From Apostichopus japonicus (Eukaryota; Echinodermata; Holothuroidea; Aspidochirotida; Stichopodidae): a DNA stretch of 64,000 bases. This document shows, in pieces, positions 1 to 64,000 of this stretch; the first letter of the stretch is position 1, and each line of letters begins with the position of its first letter. The stretch spans positions 13,638,077 to 13,702,076 of the forward strand of contig NC_092582.1 in NCBI RefSeq assembly GCF_037975245.1, read 5' to 3'. The position numbers and the translations under genes were made by a program. The notes beneath the pieces are model-generated. The model was not told the origin of the DNA, made no database searches, and was given only the letters and a program-made list of their open reading frames with translations.

Positions 1-564
1 TCATCTCAAGAGCTCTTTAGGTTCATACACTGCACAACATATCTTACCACCTTTTATCTGACTATTTTTGTTTTTATTCCTGCCAAAGCACAATTTTCTT
101 ACTGAAATACTGAATAGAGTTTGTTTTTAATTTCCAGATATAAAATTAATTCAACTATGCCATCTGTAATAGTTATTATTCTAGCTATTGAAATTAAATT
201 ATGAAATCATTGATGGTACTTTTGCTTTCTTGCCCATTTGGCCCTAGTTTATCATTTTTGTCTAACAAGTCTTCCTTTTTCAAAAATGTTCCTTATATCC
301 TTAAAATTCATTATTTTGAACAGTATTTTTGAGTTAGCAATTACCTGAAATTTTAACCTTGAAAGTTTTCAGAACATACATACATATATTTATAGCATCT
401 GAAGCATCTAGCATTAAATGCAGCATCTGATGTTTGATTTCTGGTCAGCAGTACTCTTACCTTTAACATCATTTGTATTCCTTGTTGATATTAACTCTTT
501 GAGGAAAGTCTGTATTTTTAAATGTTATCTCATCAGAAAAAGGAATAACAGTACTTACCATAAA

Positions 565-1104
565 AGTTGACTTACTCAGCTAGCAATTGTCAGTCTGTTC
601 CAGAGCAGATTCAGGAAGGGGTGTGGGTAGCCTCGGGGGGCATTGTTGAGGCACTGTTGTTGCTTTCTGAGGCATAGGCTCGAATTTAGGACTACAATGA
701 GGTATACACACTCAGTTGTACTAATAACTACTTTTGATGTTTCTAGTGGGTTTGGAAACAGAGGTAACATCCCCACCCACACCCTCCTCCATGCCTGGAT
801 CCATTCCTGTGTTTCTTGTTCAAAAATCTGTAGTTTGCTGTTGAAGTATGTCCACCTTTTTATTATTTTTGATAATTTCTCTAACAAAGGTCTAATACTC
901 TTGTACAAATTTCACTTGCGTGAAGTATGGTTTGAAGTGCAGCGATATTGCGCGGAATGTGCTAGACATTTTTTGTCCATGTTTGTTTTGTAGCCCTTTC
1001 CAATGAAAGGGTTTATCTTTCATTGTTTGATCTGCAGAAAGTGCTGTAGTAAATTTGGCAATATTTTGGCGTAGAAAAGCTATACAGCAATAGAATATTA
1101 ACAT
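565..1104 (-). pseudogene. Decayed coding-like tract, identity unknown
   Basis: On the minus strand, coding-like frames follow one another: 1104-892 ends KPYFTQVKFVQEY, then a stop, then frames continue through about 565 with two further stops or frame changes (fragments GMDPGMEEGVGGDVTS and QKATTVPQQCPPRLPTP). The lower end runs into GTAAGT-like donors at about 560 and 548 on the same strand. This looks like an old exon or transposon fragment broken by stops. I recognise no family, and chance cannot be excluded. Confidence 0.25.
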
Positions 1105-1950
1105 GTGAAAGAGCTTTCAATGTTTCAAGTTTTTCAGTCTACTCAACATACTTTTTGACGTTCAATGCTTTGTCTTGTACTGATTTGATGGAATAAAATT
1201 ATGATAGATCATGTCGTCCAACTTTATATGTCTTATTATAATGTGTGTTTTGATAATTTCTGTTGAGAAGTATTGTTTATTCAGATTTTTTGTTGTAGTT
1301 ACCAACACAGTATATTCTTGCAAGAAAAATGGAACTAGAAATGAAATGCAAAATGGAACATACGTGGTGTAGCCATAGGAGGGATTATGGGGGAAGGGGG
1401 CTTGCCTAGAGCTTGAGTTGGCTTTTTTATCCAATTCGGTCAGTAATTTAGTTGGTTATGCCACAGCAATACAGCATGACAACTCTGCTACACTATTATA
1501 CTTATTCATGTCATTTACACAGGCTATAAAAAAAATCAACCCATTGTGGCAATTCTTATTTTAAGCCATTTGTTACATTTTATGTAAATCTGGCAACAAT
1601 TTTTATACAGATAGCATAATTACGTTTTCAAAAACACAACTAGTACTTGGAAATAACCTATAAATATTTTATTTTTGTCATATTACATCTACGGACTTTA
1701 TCAAATCCAAACATTTGTCAATATCCCCTCCCCCTTAGACCCCTCCGCCAGGTCCCCCCCCACTTTCATACATCAAATCCCGCCCCTGGGTGTATGGTTA
1801 ATTCGACCGGGCAATAGCCCTATGAAAGAAAGGTGACCGCAGCTATGTACACTTCAAAGGGTTCTGTAATCCAGTTCGCTATTTTCTGACAAGGTTGCCT
1901 CGCCCTTCCCAAAAACAAACTTTCCCTCACTCTTCATCAGGCATACCGGT

Positions 1951-2036
1951 GCTGTGGCCGAATGGATAAAGGCGGTGGCATTTGAAGCATTGAGGTTTAG
2001 CAATCGGTAGATTCCAGGTTCGAACTCGGCCGGGTC
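1951..2036 (+). repeat. tRNA-like relic (Ser/Leu type), pseudogene or SINE head
   Basis: A-box-like TGGCCGAATGG at about 1956 and B box GGTTCGAACTC at 2018 are spaced with a long variable arm, as in class II tRNAs for Ser or Leu. The acceptor and T stems do not pair, so this is not a working tRNA. No clear repeat partner was seen in the window. Confidence 0.5.
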
Positions 2037-2850
2037 ATTTTGACTGTAAAGTAAAGCAAAAACAAACAGCATCAAGGTACCATTGGTGATTGGAGAGTCT
2101 TTTGCTCTGTGGATGTCACCATATAAATATGTAAATACCAAGATTGCCACAAAATAACTCATGCGAATAGATCTTCAAACTCAAAATATGCTTAAAGGTG
2201 TGTTTTATGTTTTGAACCATTTATGACCATCATACTGTAGCACGTCTATCATTTTGTTTGTCACTTCAAGAGCTGCATTTGTAAGTGTAGGTACCAAAAA
2301 GTTACAAACCAGGACCCCATGGATTACGGGAAACTTCGCTTGCAGTTGTGAGGAATGTTCAACTATACGTACACGATTGTGCTTTTGAAAAGAGAAGCTA
2401 ATGCAGATTGCGAAAATCACTGAGAACAGCCGATATTCAGTTCATCTAGCTCCTGTCTGGCCGAGTGTTACGAACTATTTGGCATATACAGCACTAGGAA
2501 CAAAACGAGATAGTACGGATGCGTAGAAAGGACAACCAATGACGACTTAATAACCATTATGCAAACCCGGTTCAATACAAATCGTACTGTAATTACCAGA
2601 TATTTAACGTTTCATTATTTTTGTAACTCGTCAATGTGTTGTCCAATGTACGCTTCCGTAATGTGTAGCTACGGACATCGTTCACTGTATACTAAAGCTT
2701 AGACGTAAGTTGTAAAAAAATATATAAAAGGAAGAAAATGAAAGAAAACGTAGATTATAGCGGCCATAAATAATCCTTAATGAAAACAACAATCATTAAT
2801 ACAATAGCCAATGAAGAACCAACCAAACTCATTGTTGTATCAGATTACTT

Positions 2851-3165
2851 TTGGTAATAAAGACTGCCTCTTTCAATAACCCCGAAAAAAAAGTTAATAT
2901 AAATCAAGAAGCTAACCACAACCTCAAATTCCGCCTTTTAAAGGATTGTATAACTCATGATACTATTCAAACCATTGATTATTTTCGATATCACTTTCAT
3001 TCACAATGCAATGAGAAAATACTTGAAGTTCTTACGACCATTTCATCTGCAATAAACTTTTCTGGAACTCGAGACAATGACCTGATGGATGATAGTATAG
3101 AAGACAATGCAGTTTTACTGTATCCAAAAATTTTTTCGTTTCAGTTTGCCTTTAAAGGAGGTTAA
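2851..3165 (+). other. Unassigned open frame of 104 codons
   Basis: An open frame in an AT-rich setting, with a mildly coding-like mix of residues (e.g. LKFRLLKDCITHDTIQ; an acidic patch DNDLMDDSIEDNA). It lies about 3.2 kb upstream of the RGS3-like gene, on the same strand. No domain recognised and no splice sites that link it to the gene. Could be chance. Confidence 0.2.
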
Positions 3166-3280
3166 GCTAGGAACGGAAAGTCAGGGTCTCAGTTCGTTTG
3201 AACAAGGGGTTATTTTTTCGTCCTTTAACTTCATTTCAGCTCCCTGAGTAACGACAACCCTGACTTCATCTCGATCATAA

Positions 3281-3535
3281 TAGCGGAGTGTATAGCCTAG
3301 TGGTTAACGCCGGCGTCTCCCAGTCATGAGATCCCCGGTTCGATTCCCCGCCGACAGCAATGTGTGTCGTCTGGCAAGGGTGTTGTTCAATAACAACTTC
3401 CTGACATGGACGTTAAATGAATGTGTGCCGAGAGATTGGCTTCGGTCAGCTTGCGAGTCTATAAGCCTCCATGGCTTCTTTCGCGAGTTCCTGCTTGCGG
3501 GAAGATCACATATACATACATACATACATACATAA
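3281..3535 (+). repeat. tRNA-derived SINE, family 1, copy 1
   Basis: A box TAGCCTAGTGGTTA (3302-3316 area), B box GGTTCGATTCC (3338-3348), then a body of about 150 bp with GGCTTCGGTCAGCTTGCG, ending in a (CATA)n tail near 3508-3532. Two further copies on the minus strand at 37833-38090 and 47371-47607 share the body, A/B boxes and the (CATA)/(TATG) tail, which defines a SINE family. Confidence 0.85.
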
Positions 3536-3949
3536 TGATGGCCCACGGGTGATTCGTAACCCTCAACATTAGATGTTGCCGAATATATGTCCCATTTCGC
3601 GTTCAATAATTACGAAGATTTAGCTCAGGATCAAAATCACAACTCGCACTCGGGGTATACATTACATAATCTCCCCGTGTTTGCTTAGTTCAGTTCCAGT
3701 TTCACTACACAATGTGTGTGGGTGTTCATGCAGTACAAAGGTACGAATTCAAAATCCAACGCGCGAACAATATATTGCCAGTTTCAATCCCTCGAAGATT
3801 TGATAAGAAGATTACTGGATTAACTTAGTCCCTCAAGGTATTATGGACTTAATAATCAATTCCGGCATATAAGGTCCTTCGAAAAAAGTGATATTGACAG
3901 AAATTAAGACAAATGAGTAACAAAGTGGACTTTTAAGAAAGTACGATAG

Positions 3950-4080
3950 GGCTAACGTTAGGCCTAGGCCTACAAATACTTACATATGCAAAGCTAAAGT
4001 AGGCGTAGGACATCAGGATAAATAAGACTAGCCTAGAGCCTAGGCTTAGCCTAAATGTAGCTTAGCCTAAACTCTAAATT
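3950..4080. repeat. Cluster of TAGGCCTA / CTAGGC words
   Basis: A short stretch dense in the palindromic words TAGGCCTAGGCCTA, TAGCCTAGAGCCTAGG and TTAGCCTAAA. Simple-sequence in nature; role unknown. It borders the CGTAGCCCGTTGG repeat block. Confidence 0.5.
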
Positions 4081-4290
4081 GAAACTAACATAGACTAAAC
4101 ATACTTTACAATTACATAATACTTAACCCTTCAGATGATCACTTTGTAGTGTGGGTTGAAGAAAATATTCGGTTGTGGTGAACACAATGGTTTGTGAAAA
4201 TTCTTAGTTAGGATACGCGGCATAGCTGTCGAATACCCCACGTTATTGAAACTTAACCAAAATAGGTGCTACGAGGTTAAAGTGGATGAA

Positions 4291-4880
4291 AGAATGACTT
4301 CGTAGCCTGTTGGCTCGTAGCCACTAAATTTTTCAACCCCCATTCCACAACTTCTAACTTCGTAGCCCGTTGGGTTTACTTAAAAACAGGGTTAGGGTTA
4401 GGGAACTTCTGACTTCGTAGCCCGTTGGTTCGTCGCCAATAAATAATTCAACCTCCATTCTACCACTTCTGACTTCGTAGCTCGTTGGGTTTACTTAAAA
4501 ACAAGGTTAGGGGTTAGGGCTAGGGGGTTAGGGAACTTCTGACTTCGTAGCCCGTTGGTTCGTCGCCACTAAATACTTCACAAAATACTAACAAACAAAG
4601 ACGGACTACGTAGCCCGCTGGATGTCGCCCCATACCCTTACGTTTTACTTTACTTTAAAAACATTGTTGGGTATACTGTACTTTCATTTAAAAACTTCTG
4701 ACTTCGTAGCCCGTTGGTTCATAGCCGTAGCCCGTTTGGTGTCGCCCCAGATCCCCACGTTCCTGTTGAATGTCACCCCACATCTTCCAGCTTTACTTTT
4801 CTTTACAGAATGACTGCGTAGTCCGTTGGTTCGTCGGCAACATAAACCAAAACGGACCACGTACCCCGTTGGATATCGCC
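4291..4880 (+). repeat. Irregular tandem repeat with CTTCGTAGCCCGTTGG core
   Basis: The core recurs, exact or diverged, at about 4301, 4361, 4416, 4476, 4546, 4609, 4705, 4726, 4816 and 4860. The first units are 55-70 bp apart and alternate with TCGTCGCCACTAAAT and TTTACTTAAAAACA. G-rich TTAGGG-like strings lie inside two units. Later units are more diverged. Short open frames here are by-products. Confidence 0.8.
4388..4403 (+). repeat. Interstitial telomere-like (TTAGGG) motif
   Basis: AGGGTTAGGGTTAGGG is an exact short run of the metazoan telomere repeat. A second, degenerate G-rich run (GGTTAGGGGTTAGGGC, then TAGGGGGTTAGGG) is at 4504-4533. Both lie inside the CGTAGCCCGTTGG block, at equivalent positions in two units, so they probably spread with that repeat and do not mark a chromosome end. 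Confidence 0.7.
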
Positions 4881-6070
4881 CGTTTTACACTTATATGCAT
4901 TGTACATTCGAAAAAAGGGAAAAAATGTCTAAGTCCAATAATCTTAACAATTAGCGCCATCTACTCAAGCACATTATAAGACTGCGTTGGCTGTTGTTTG
5001 TCTCCGTCAAAACCACAATCTCGGATCCAGCGGGGTATTCTGCAGCTACTCCGGATACGCCAATGTCTTTCTACACAGTACATGTTATCAGTTTTATTCT
5101 TCACACGATGTCATCTTCTAACATTTCAGCGAACAAATTTGTGACTCAGTTTTATTACATTTTTTAAAGTGTTGAACATAGTTGGTCAAACAGAGTTACA
5201 TTTTGTAAAATAGAAGTAAGGAAGGAAGGATAGACTAGTGTTTTTCCAAATAAATTGTCAGCACACAACTTCATGCATATCAATTTGGTGGGGAATGTGA
5301 TTGTTGATTTAAAAAATTAAGAATCCTACTGAAAAATAACAATGGCTTCTAAGTTCTATCCATAATCATCACATGAAATGTCAGAAATGTTTTGTGTTGT
5401 AAATTGTGACGAAGAGGCGTTGTGATGTATGCACAGTCATATGATGCTGAGTACAAATGATTTACGCAATAATAGTAGGGCCGGGCTGGAAGCAAATTTC
5501 GATATTTCATTTTGTTTCTATGTGGGCACGAAAGTTACGACAATGTTTACAAATTTGTTACATGCTTTCACAAAAAATTTTTTTTGCTACAACAATCTTA
5601 GGACAAAAAAGCCTGTCGGCTGCTACTTTTGAACAAATATTGTCAAACACTGTATGCAATTTTTTAGTGTTGTGTATTATGTGCAGTTGGAACGGTCTTA
5701 GATAGTTTGCTTTATAAAGTTTCAATAAAGTTGGCAATGAGAAATTTAATATATTACAGTGTACTTGGGTTGAGCATGAATTTTCCACATGTATGCATTA
5801 ATCGTACTAAGCCAATCCAAGGGGCTATCTGGGTTGTTTTCTCAGATTGAGCTCTGTGCATTAGCAGACTGTACACCAGGAATGGACAGTCTTGGACCGA
5901 AACTCAGAGTGTTTCAGTTTTAGATTTGTTGTATTCAGTGATTATAGTTATTGTCTGTTTTGTACCAATGGCATGGTGCTTTGGGATCCCTGATATTGGT
6001 GAAAAGCTTCTTGCACACCGGTTAAGATCGTTCACAATTATGTTGATTTGGGAGGACATTTGAAGCCAGT

Positions 6071-6409
6071 AATAATTATAATAATAGTACAGGTTTAAGC
6101 TAATCATGATTTAACGATGGATACTACATTCCTATCTGCCAACCTCTAGATGGGGGGGGGGGGTAGTTCTTTTATAGGTGTTATGGTTTTCTATTTTCTT
6201 TGATGGGAGTACTCTTTCGATTAAGCCCAAAAGGGTTTCTTAGTTTACTTCCTTTCACAAGTTTTAATTATTTGTACTTATATTGTCTTGTTCACCTTGT
6301 AATACTATGTGTTGAAACAAAATAATAATAATAATTCATAATAATAGTACAGGTTTAAGCTAATCATGATTTAACGATGAATACTACATTCCTATCTGTC
6401 AACCTCCAG

Positions 6410-6412
<3 letters not shown>
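6071..6412 (+). repeat. Duplication of the exon 1 acceptor region (6071-6152 and 6330-6412)
   Basis: About 82 bp ending at the exon 1 acceptor and ATG occur twice, 177 bp apart, with only a few mismatches. The copies share GTACAGGTTTAAGCTAATCA and the end CAACCTC(T/C)AGATG. In the upstream copy the exon is replaced by a run of G followed by in-frame stops, so it looks like a dead decoy splice site. Confidence 0.85.
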
Positions 6413-59061
<52,649 letters not shown>

Positions 59062-61486
59062 GTAAGTCATTAAGAGTTAAAACAGTATACTGTAGTACCG
59101 TGAATAGATATATTTGAGTGATAGTGTCAACAATCGATGCACTCTTTATTTGTACAACCGGAAAGGAAACAATATTAATGATGTAATTTGGAGAGAAAGT
59201 GCAACTGGACATTGTCTTGGTTTAGAATTTTTTTTTAAGTGTACTTGCATCAAATTTCATATTTCTGTTTGCTTGATAATAAAAACATGGAGGGGCTATG
59301 TAACCCCCCCTCAAAGGAGATGGAGAGGGGAGGGGATGGGGTGGGAGAGGAGTACAGACAAGAAGAAAGCAAAATGTGTGTCATTCTAATCAAAATATGG
59401 AATTATTGCAGACATGTGATCACCATTTTATTGGCTAATAAAATTTGGATGGATACATAAACTGCTGGAGACATTTTGAAGAATATTTCTCCTTTGGCTG
59501 TTATCGCTGTAGCCACAAAGTACATCCGCGGTGTCACGATCTAAATATCCCAGGCTTCGAATCGATAGCGAATGATAGCACACATGAATGGCTGGTTATC
59601 ATTGATTTATTGATTCAGATAGATACCTTAATGTAACTAGTTTTCTTTTTTGGACTTTTTATCTTCCTTTCTTTCTTTCCCTTCCCTCTTTTTTTTTTTT
59701 GGTTTGGTCTCAGAGTAAAAAGTGTTTTATTTCCGTTTGATAAATGTGAGGCGATCTGAAGGAGATTGAAATTGATGTGCCGTACAAAAATCTTGTCCCC
59801 CCCCCCTCGCCTCTTCCTTCGTCAAATGTTATCAGGTCAAGGATGGAGCTCAATTAAAGGCATCACTTACCGAGCAGTCTTCTCTAACATTTATTTCAAT
59901 TAATCATCTGAGTTTTAAGTATTGCAAATACAGCAATATATAGCTTTACACCTATCTCTCTCTATTGCATGGGTAGTACATGTGAAAGTCTTTAGGCCTT
60001 TTTCCTTACTCCCCCCCCCTCCATTTTTTTTATATTCTCAGCGTGACAGATATCGCCCAGCTTTGTAATTAATTCTGCCTCGGAATGGTAGAGGCGCTCC
60101 GATAAGGGGGGGGGGGGGATCTTGTTATAGATTATAATCCGCAGTAACATGCACTTTAGATGAATGGTGTGACCAGTTTTATATACATGTATGTTTACAG
60201 TTGTAACATTCTGTGATCAATTTTAAGTCTGCTTATGCACTCGAGAGAAGAAGTGTAAATTGACCGCAGGAGAGGTTTGAAGATATTGTACTTTGTAGGG
60301 AACTCGAAGATACAAAATAGAGAGCAGATATCTCTTTTTTCTCTCCTCTTTAATATTTAAGTTACAATATTGCAAGAACACTAAAGAGTAAGAATTTCAA
60401 AAGTGTCTCTTATTTTGTCGGTTGCCATGACATGTCTTCATTCCTGTAAAATTTGTATGACATATGGCTGGAGTATACAAACACTCTTGCAGTGTGTGGT
60501 GGACACTAAACAGGGCACATGTACAGTATGTGAGTTAATGTTATGATTCAACACAATGTAACTAGGATTTCAAGAAGATGTTCACGTTTCTTGCATTCTG
60601 CCTGTGAAATGTAAGGCCCGGGTTGTTCATAAATATGCTCAGAACTTCCATGTTCTGAACAATGCATTAATTTTATATACCAGCAATAGTGTATATCGCA
60701 CACTATAACACTATAACATATAACATGAATGTTGCGATTCATAGCCTACAGTACCTGTAACAGTGTTTCCCCACATATCCTGACATTCCTGTACAGCGTA
60801 ATAGTCTTTAACTTTTTGCAAGATTTCCACTTCTTTCTATCTTGGCAAGAGTTAAAAGACCTACTTTTATCCCTTAACATCTCTCTGCTTTTGGAATATC
60901 CCAGCATAAATCTGTAATTTAAAAAGATTTTCAGTTCATTTGGGTTGTTTGGGCAGGTCATGCATATAAACTTGGTTGGCCTGGCAACTGTATACTACTG
61001 TAGGCCTACTGGTCTCATCACTGGCAAAGGTTGCATAGTAATTCCTTCCAGTCACAGCAAAGTATAGCAATTGACAATCACACATGTATAGTAGAGAGGA
61101 TGTATATCTTTAGAGCTGTAAGAGTACTTCTATTCCATGTTAAATCTTTTCTCACATTGTTTGCAGGTTGAGGTTAACTGTCTAATTACCCATTTTTTTG
61201 GGGGGGGAGAGGGGGGAGGGGTCTGTTGTCCCTGAGTTGCTTAGGTAGTTTGACTCAGGGGCCCTTAGCCATGATTCCTTGGAATCGCAAACGGAACGTT
61301 CATCATACAGATCAGACCTTCATATTGTAGAGTACAATTATCTTTTGAAGAAATTTATGTTCCAAAGTTTCCCACTTTAATTTTCCAAAAATATCAGCAA
61401 TTTTTGGTGACCCTTCAAATATTTTCGGTGACCATAAATGTACAACGATGAACCGTTACTGGGGTGGGAGGAACGGGTTCGTAAAT
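59062..61486 (+). other. Intron 14 (start) or downstream sequence
   Basis: C and G runs at 59305, 59797-59806, 60011-60018, 60107-60118 and 61198-61220. No exon or repeat family recognised. Confidence 0.5.
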
Positions 61487-61721
61487 GCAGCACCTTGTGA
61501 TAATGCTTCAGAGTTGTGTCATTGCCTACAAATTGTACAGTTACAATTATTTGCTTTTTGCTAAAAATTGCAGACTGCTTTGAACAAAAAATTATAAAAA
61601 AAAAAAATAAGAACTACAGCACCTTGTAATAATGCTTCAAAGTTATGTCATTGCCTACAAATTGTACAGTACAATAATTGCTTTTCGCAAAAAATTGTAG
61701 GCTGCTTAAAACAAAAAGTTT
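61487..61721 (+). repeat. Tandem duplication of about 117 bp
   Basis: Copies at 61487-61600 and 61607-61721 share GCAGCACCTTGT/ACAGCACCTTGT, ATAATGCTTCA, ATTGCCTACAAATTGTACAG, ATTGCTTTT and GACTGCTT/GGCTGCTT, with an A-rich spacer. Confidence 0.9.
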
Positions 61722-63042
61722 AGTACTTTCTTAAATTGTGGAAAGAATGGAGATGATGTGATTTCTTGATTGACGATTGGTTACCTTTCTTATCATGTGT
61801 TTATGTTCTTAATTAATGTCTACTGGCCCAGAAGAAAAACGCTGGTGCCATTTTAATCTATTGGCAAACGGGTGAATGCACTGGTGTTAAGTCAGTAATT
61901 TAGCCTTGAATTTTCGAGCTCTGTAGACCTGCCTATTCCTGTACAGTAGTTCTGTAGGAATGTAATAGTCCGGGACAGAAAATGTCATTGTCTTTAGGTG
62001 ATTGGGCAGAGTGCCAGTTTGAATTATTTACCAACTTTTTATAGCAAGCAGATGTATAGTATATCGAAGCTCAGCATACATGTGTACCTGAAGATTTGTG
62101 TAGAAGGGTTCATAACTTCATTGAAAAAGTCACAAGTGGATGTAATTTTAATGATGAAAAGTTACATAGAACAGCTGACATAAGTACAGTACGTCCTACA
62201 TTCGTGGGCCTCACAGCCAAATAACTAAGTTTATTCGGGTGGCCAATTTGGGCCCCAAACCCTTGTGATCTAAAGGGGCCAGCATGATAACAAAATGTTA
62301 GTTTATACTACCTGTAACCTATAAATATAAAATTGCAAATTTTAAGGGACTTGCATTTTAAACACCTGCTCTAAATCTTAAAATTTTGCTTTTTTAAATT
62401 TTGATGATGTCATAGAGTAATATCTCTTTTGAAGAGCACAAAAGTTGACTAATTATAATACAGTAAAAATGCTGGCTTCCTGTGTAGATTGTTACAAATA
62501 TTTGACTGTATTGTCAGTAAAACATTTTATTCTTCTCCAATGTTTCTTAGGTAATAATCTAGATTCTTTTAATAAGCCAAATGAAAGGATACAGACTATG
62601 TTTTCATAGTTGAAAGGAGTTTCTTGGAAGTTTTCAGAAAAAAAGTGGGAATCACATTCTGAGGGGGTACTAAAACTTTCATAATCCAAGGAAAGTTTGA
62701 CAAGTTACTCGTGTCAGAAATGATCGTTCAATATTTCCCATACATATAAATATTATTCGATATTTTCTCAATATTCTTTCAAGTCTTTGAATTGTCCTTT
62801 TTTGAGCTGTAACCCATTTTGTCGGGTGATACGCTTTCCTGGATAAATAGAAAGTTGTGTAATTTTGAAGGTGTCTCTCTCTGATTTAAAATAAATAACA
62901 GCAAATGTATAGAGAATCACATGGTCACTATCTACACGTGTAAAAAAATTAACCTGGACGTTTTGTAGACCATTAGTAAACACCAGTGCATGTTGTGCAG
63001 TGGTTTCTACTGTAACACTTGTAATGTTTGAAAATATGCCAC
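61722..63042 (+). other. Intron 14 stretch
   Basis: AT-rich with no recognised gene, RNA or repeat. Confidence 0.55.
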
Positions 63043-63653
63043 TTTAAAGGAATGTTCCTGTGAAACAAGATGACTATTTATCAAAAATGCTGGGAATTTG
63101 CTGCAGCCGTACGTCATAACCACGTCTTTACTACTATGGCATTTTTCATGGCGGAGATATGAAGTTTTTCAAATTTGGTGATACTCTGTGAAAGAATCTG
63201 ACAACAGCAGAGAGAAAGATCGATGTCATCACAGGGATATTCAGCTGAAAATATTTGTTTGATTTATTTAGTTTTTATTAATATTTTAAGTTTTAGAACA
63301 TATTCACAGAGGAATCACAAAAATACAATATAGTTTAGCATTTTGATGAACAGAGAACATTGACAGCTGCTAAGCAAACATTCCAACGGTATCACATGTC
63401 AAGGATAAATCAACAAGAATATTGTACTACTGTAGGAACAGGGAAACCCTTAAAGAACATTTGCCTTGATGACATCACAGCCCTCCCCCCCCCCCCCCGT
63501 CAAAAATGAGTGACCTTCAATCAACCATATCTTGCATTAAGAACAAGTTATTGAGATGGCCGAGGTTCAACTAACAGTGTGGAATAATTTTCTCTTTAAT
63601 TAAGACTTGTTGTTATATTTGATATTTCCTGGCACTGGAATATCCCTTTCAAC
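63043..63653 (+). mobile_element. MITE-like element with TTTAAAGGAATGTTCCTGTG ends
   Basis: Left end TTTAAAGGAATGTTCCTGTG; right end, read on the minus strand, TTGAAAGGGATATTCCAGTG. The inverted ends agree at about 15 of 20 positions. Length about 610 bp, no coding capacity; poly-C of 15 at 63484-63498 inside. No second copy in the window and no clear target duplication. Confidence 0.55.
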
Positions 63654-64000
63654 ATGCAATGCTTATCAGATACATATAATGATGAAATGTCATACCCGCT
63701 CTCATACAGGCCATGAGGTCTTTTTCTCGGATGTGACAAAACAAAGTCCCTGAATAAGATAAGAAGACTTATGGCTCTCTCAAATATCATGTTTACAATT
63801 CTTTACAAAATTACAAATATGCCAAGGGGAGATAAATGGTGTTGAATGGTCTTCTTATGGTACCCTGCTGTTTTACATGAATTTTTAATGAATATACTTT
63901 GACTCGATCAAAACTTATGAAACTGGAAGATTAACATTAATTTAACATTTAGGCCTACACTGCAGCAGCTGAAGTGCATCATCAAGATTGGGTTTAAAGG

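Noticed and set aside
1951-2036. Functional tRNA-Ser/Leu
   Set aside because: A and B boxes are present but acceptor and T stems do not pair and the anticodon stem is poor; annotated as a relic.
63950-64000. Possible next exon after acceptor-like AACATTTAG at the right edge
   Set aside because: An open frame exists only in phase 1, while the preceding exon ends in phase 0; the pyrimidine tract is weak and the exon end is outside the window.

Overview
The window is eukaryotic nuclear DNA from an animal. It is AT-rich, with GT-AG introns of 0.5 to 19 kb and many transposon fossils, microsatellites and poly-G/poly-C runs. Gene architecture and repeat types fit an invertebrate deuterostome; an echinoderm, perhaps a sea cucumber, is my guess and is not proven by the sequence. 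No bacterial, viral or plasmid features were seen.

One protein-coding gene dominates, on the + strand from about 6.4 kb to beyond the right edge. I assembled 14 exons by hand (6410-59061). All splice phases agree, giving one open frame of 832 codons with no stop. The order of parts is a basic Ser-rich N-terminus, a C2 domain, a PDZ domain, a roughly 400-residue disordered linker, a PH-like fold, and the start of a following linker. This is the layout of the long (C2/PDZ) form of vertebrate RGS3, a regulator of G-protein signalling. The catalytic RGS domain should lie to the right of the window. The 58996-59061 exon carries an in-frame Met where vertebrate short RGS3 forms start, so it may also be an alternative first exon.

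Layout: 1-6.4 kb has no firm gene, but holds a decayed minus-strand coding-like tract, a tRNA-like relic, a tRNA-derived SINE and a repeat block with telomere-like motifs. 6.4-11 kb holds the first six exons (C2) with mini- and tandem repeats in the introns. 11-18.4 kb is a large intron with a MITE and a long (AT)n tract. 18.4-25.8 kb holds the end of C2, the PDZ and the large linker exon, plus a TTAA-flanked MITE and a LINE remnant. 25.8-39.7 kb holds the PH-like exons, with a 1.66 kb THAP-domain DNA transposon with long inverted repeats in the first intron. 39.7-59 kb is a 19 kb intron full of duplications, SINEs, a LINE 3' end and a short insertion with a perfect 16-bp target-site duplication. 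59-64 kb is intronic or downstream sequence with a tandem duplication and a MITE.

I found no operon, CRISPR array, intact RNA gene or defence system. The most interesting items are the diverged RGS3-like gene (C2 apparently lacking Ca2+-binding acidic residues, non-canonical PDZ groove), the candidate internal promoter/exon near 58.6-59.1 kb, the THAP-bearing inverted-repeat element, and several well-delimited non-autonomous transposons.
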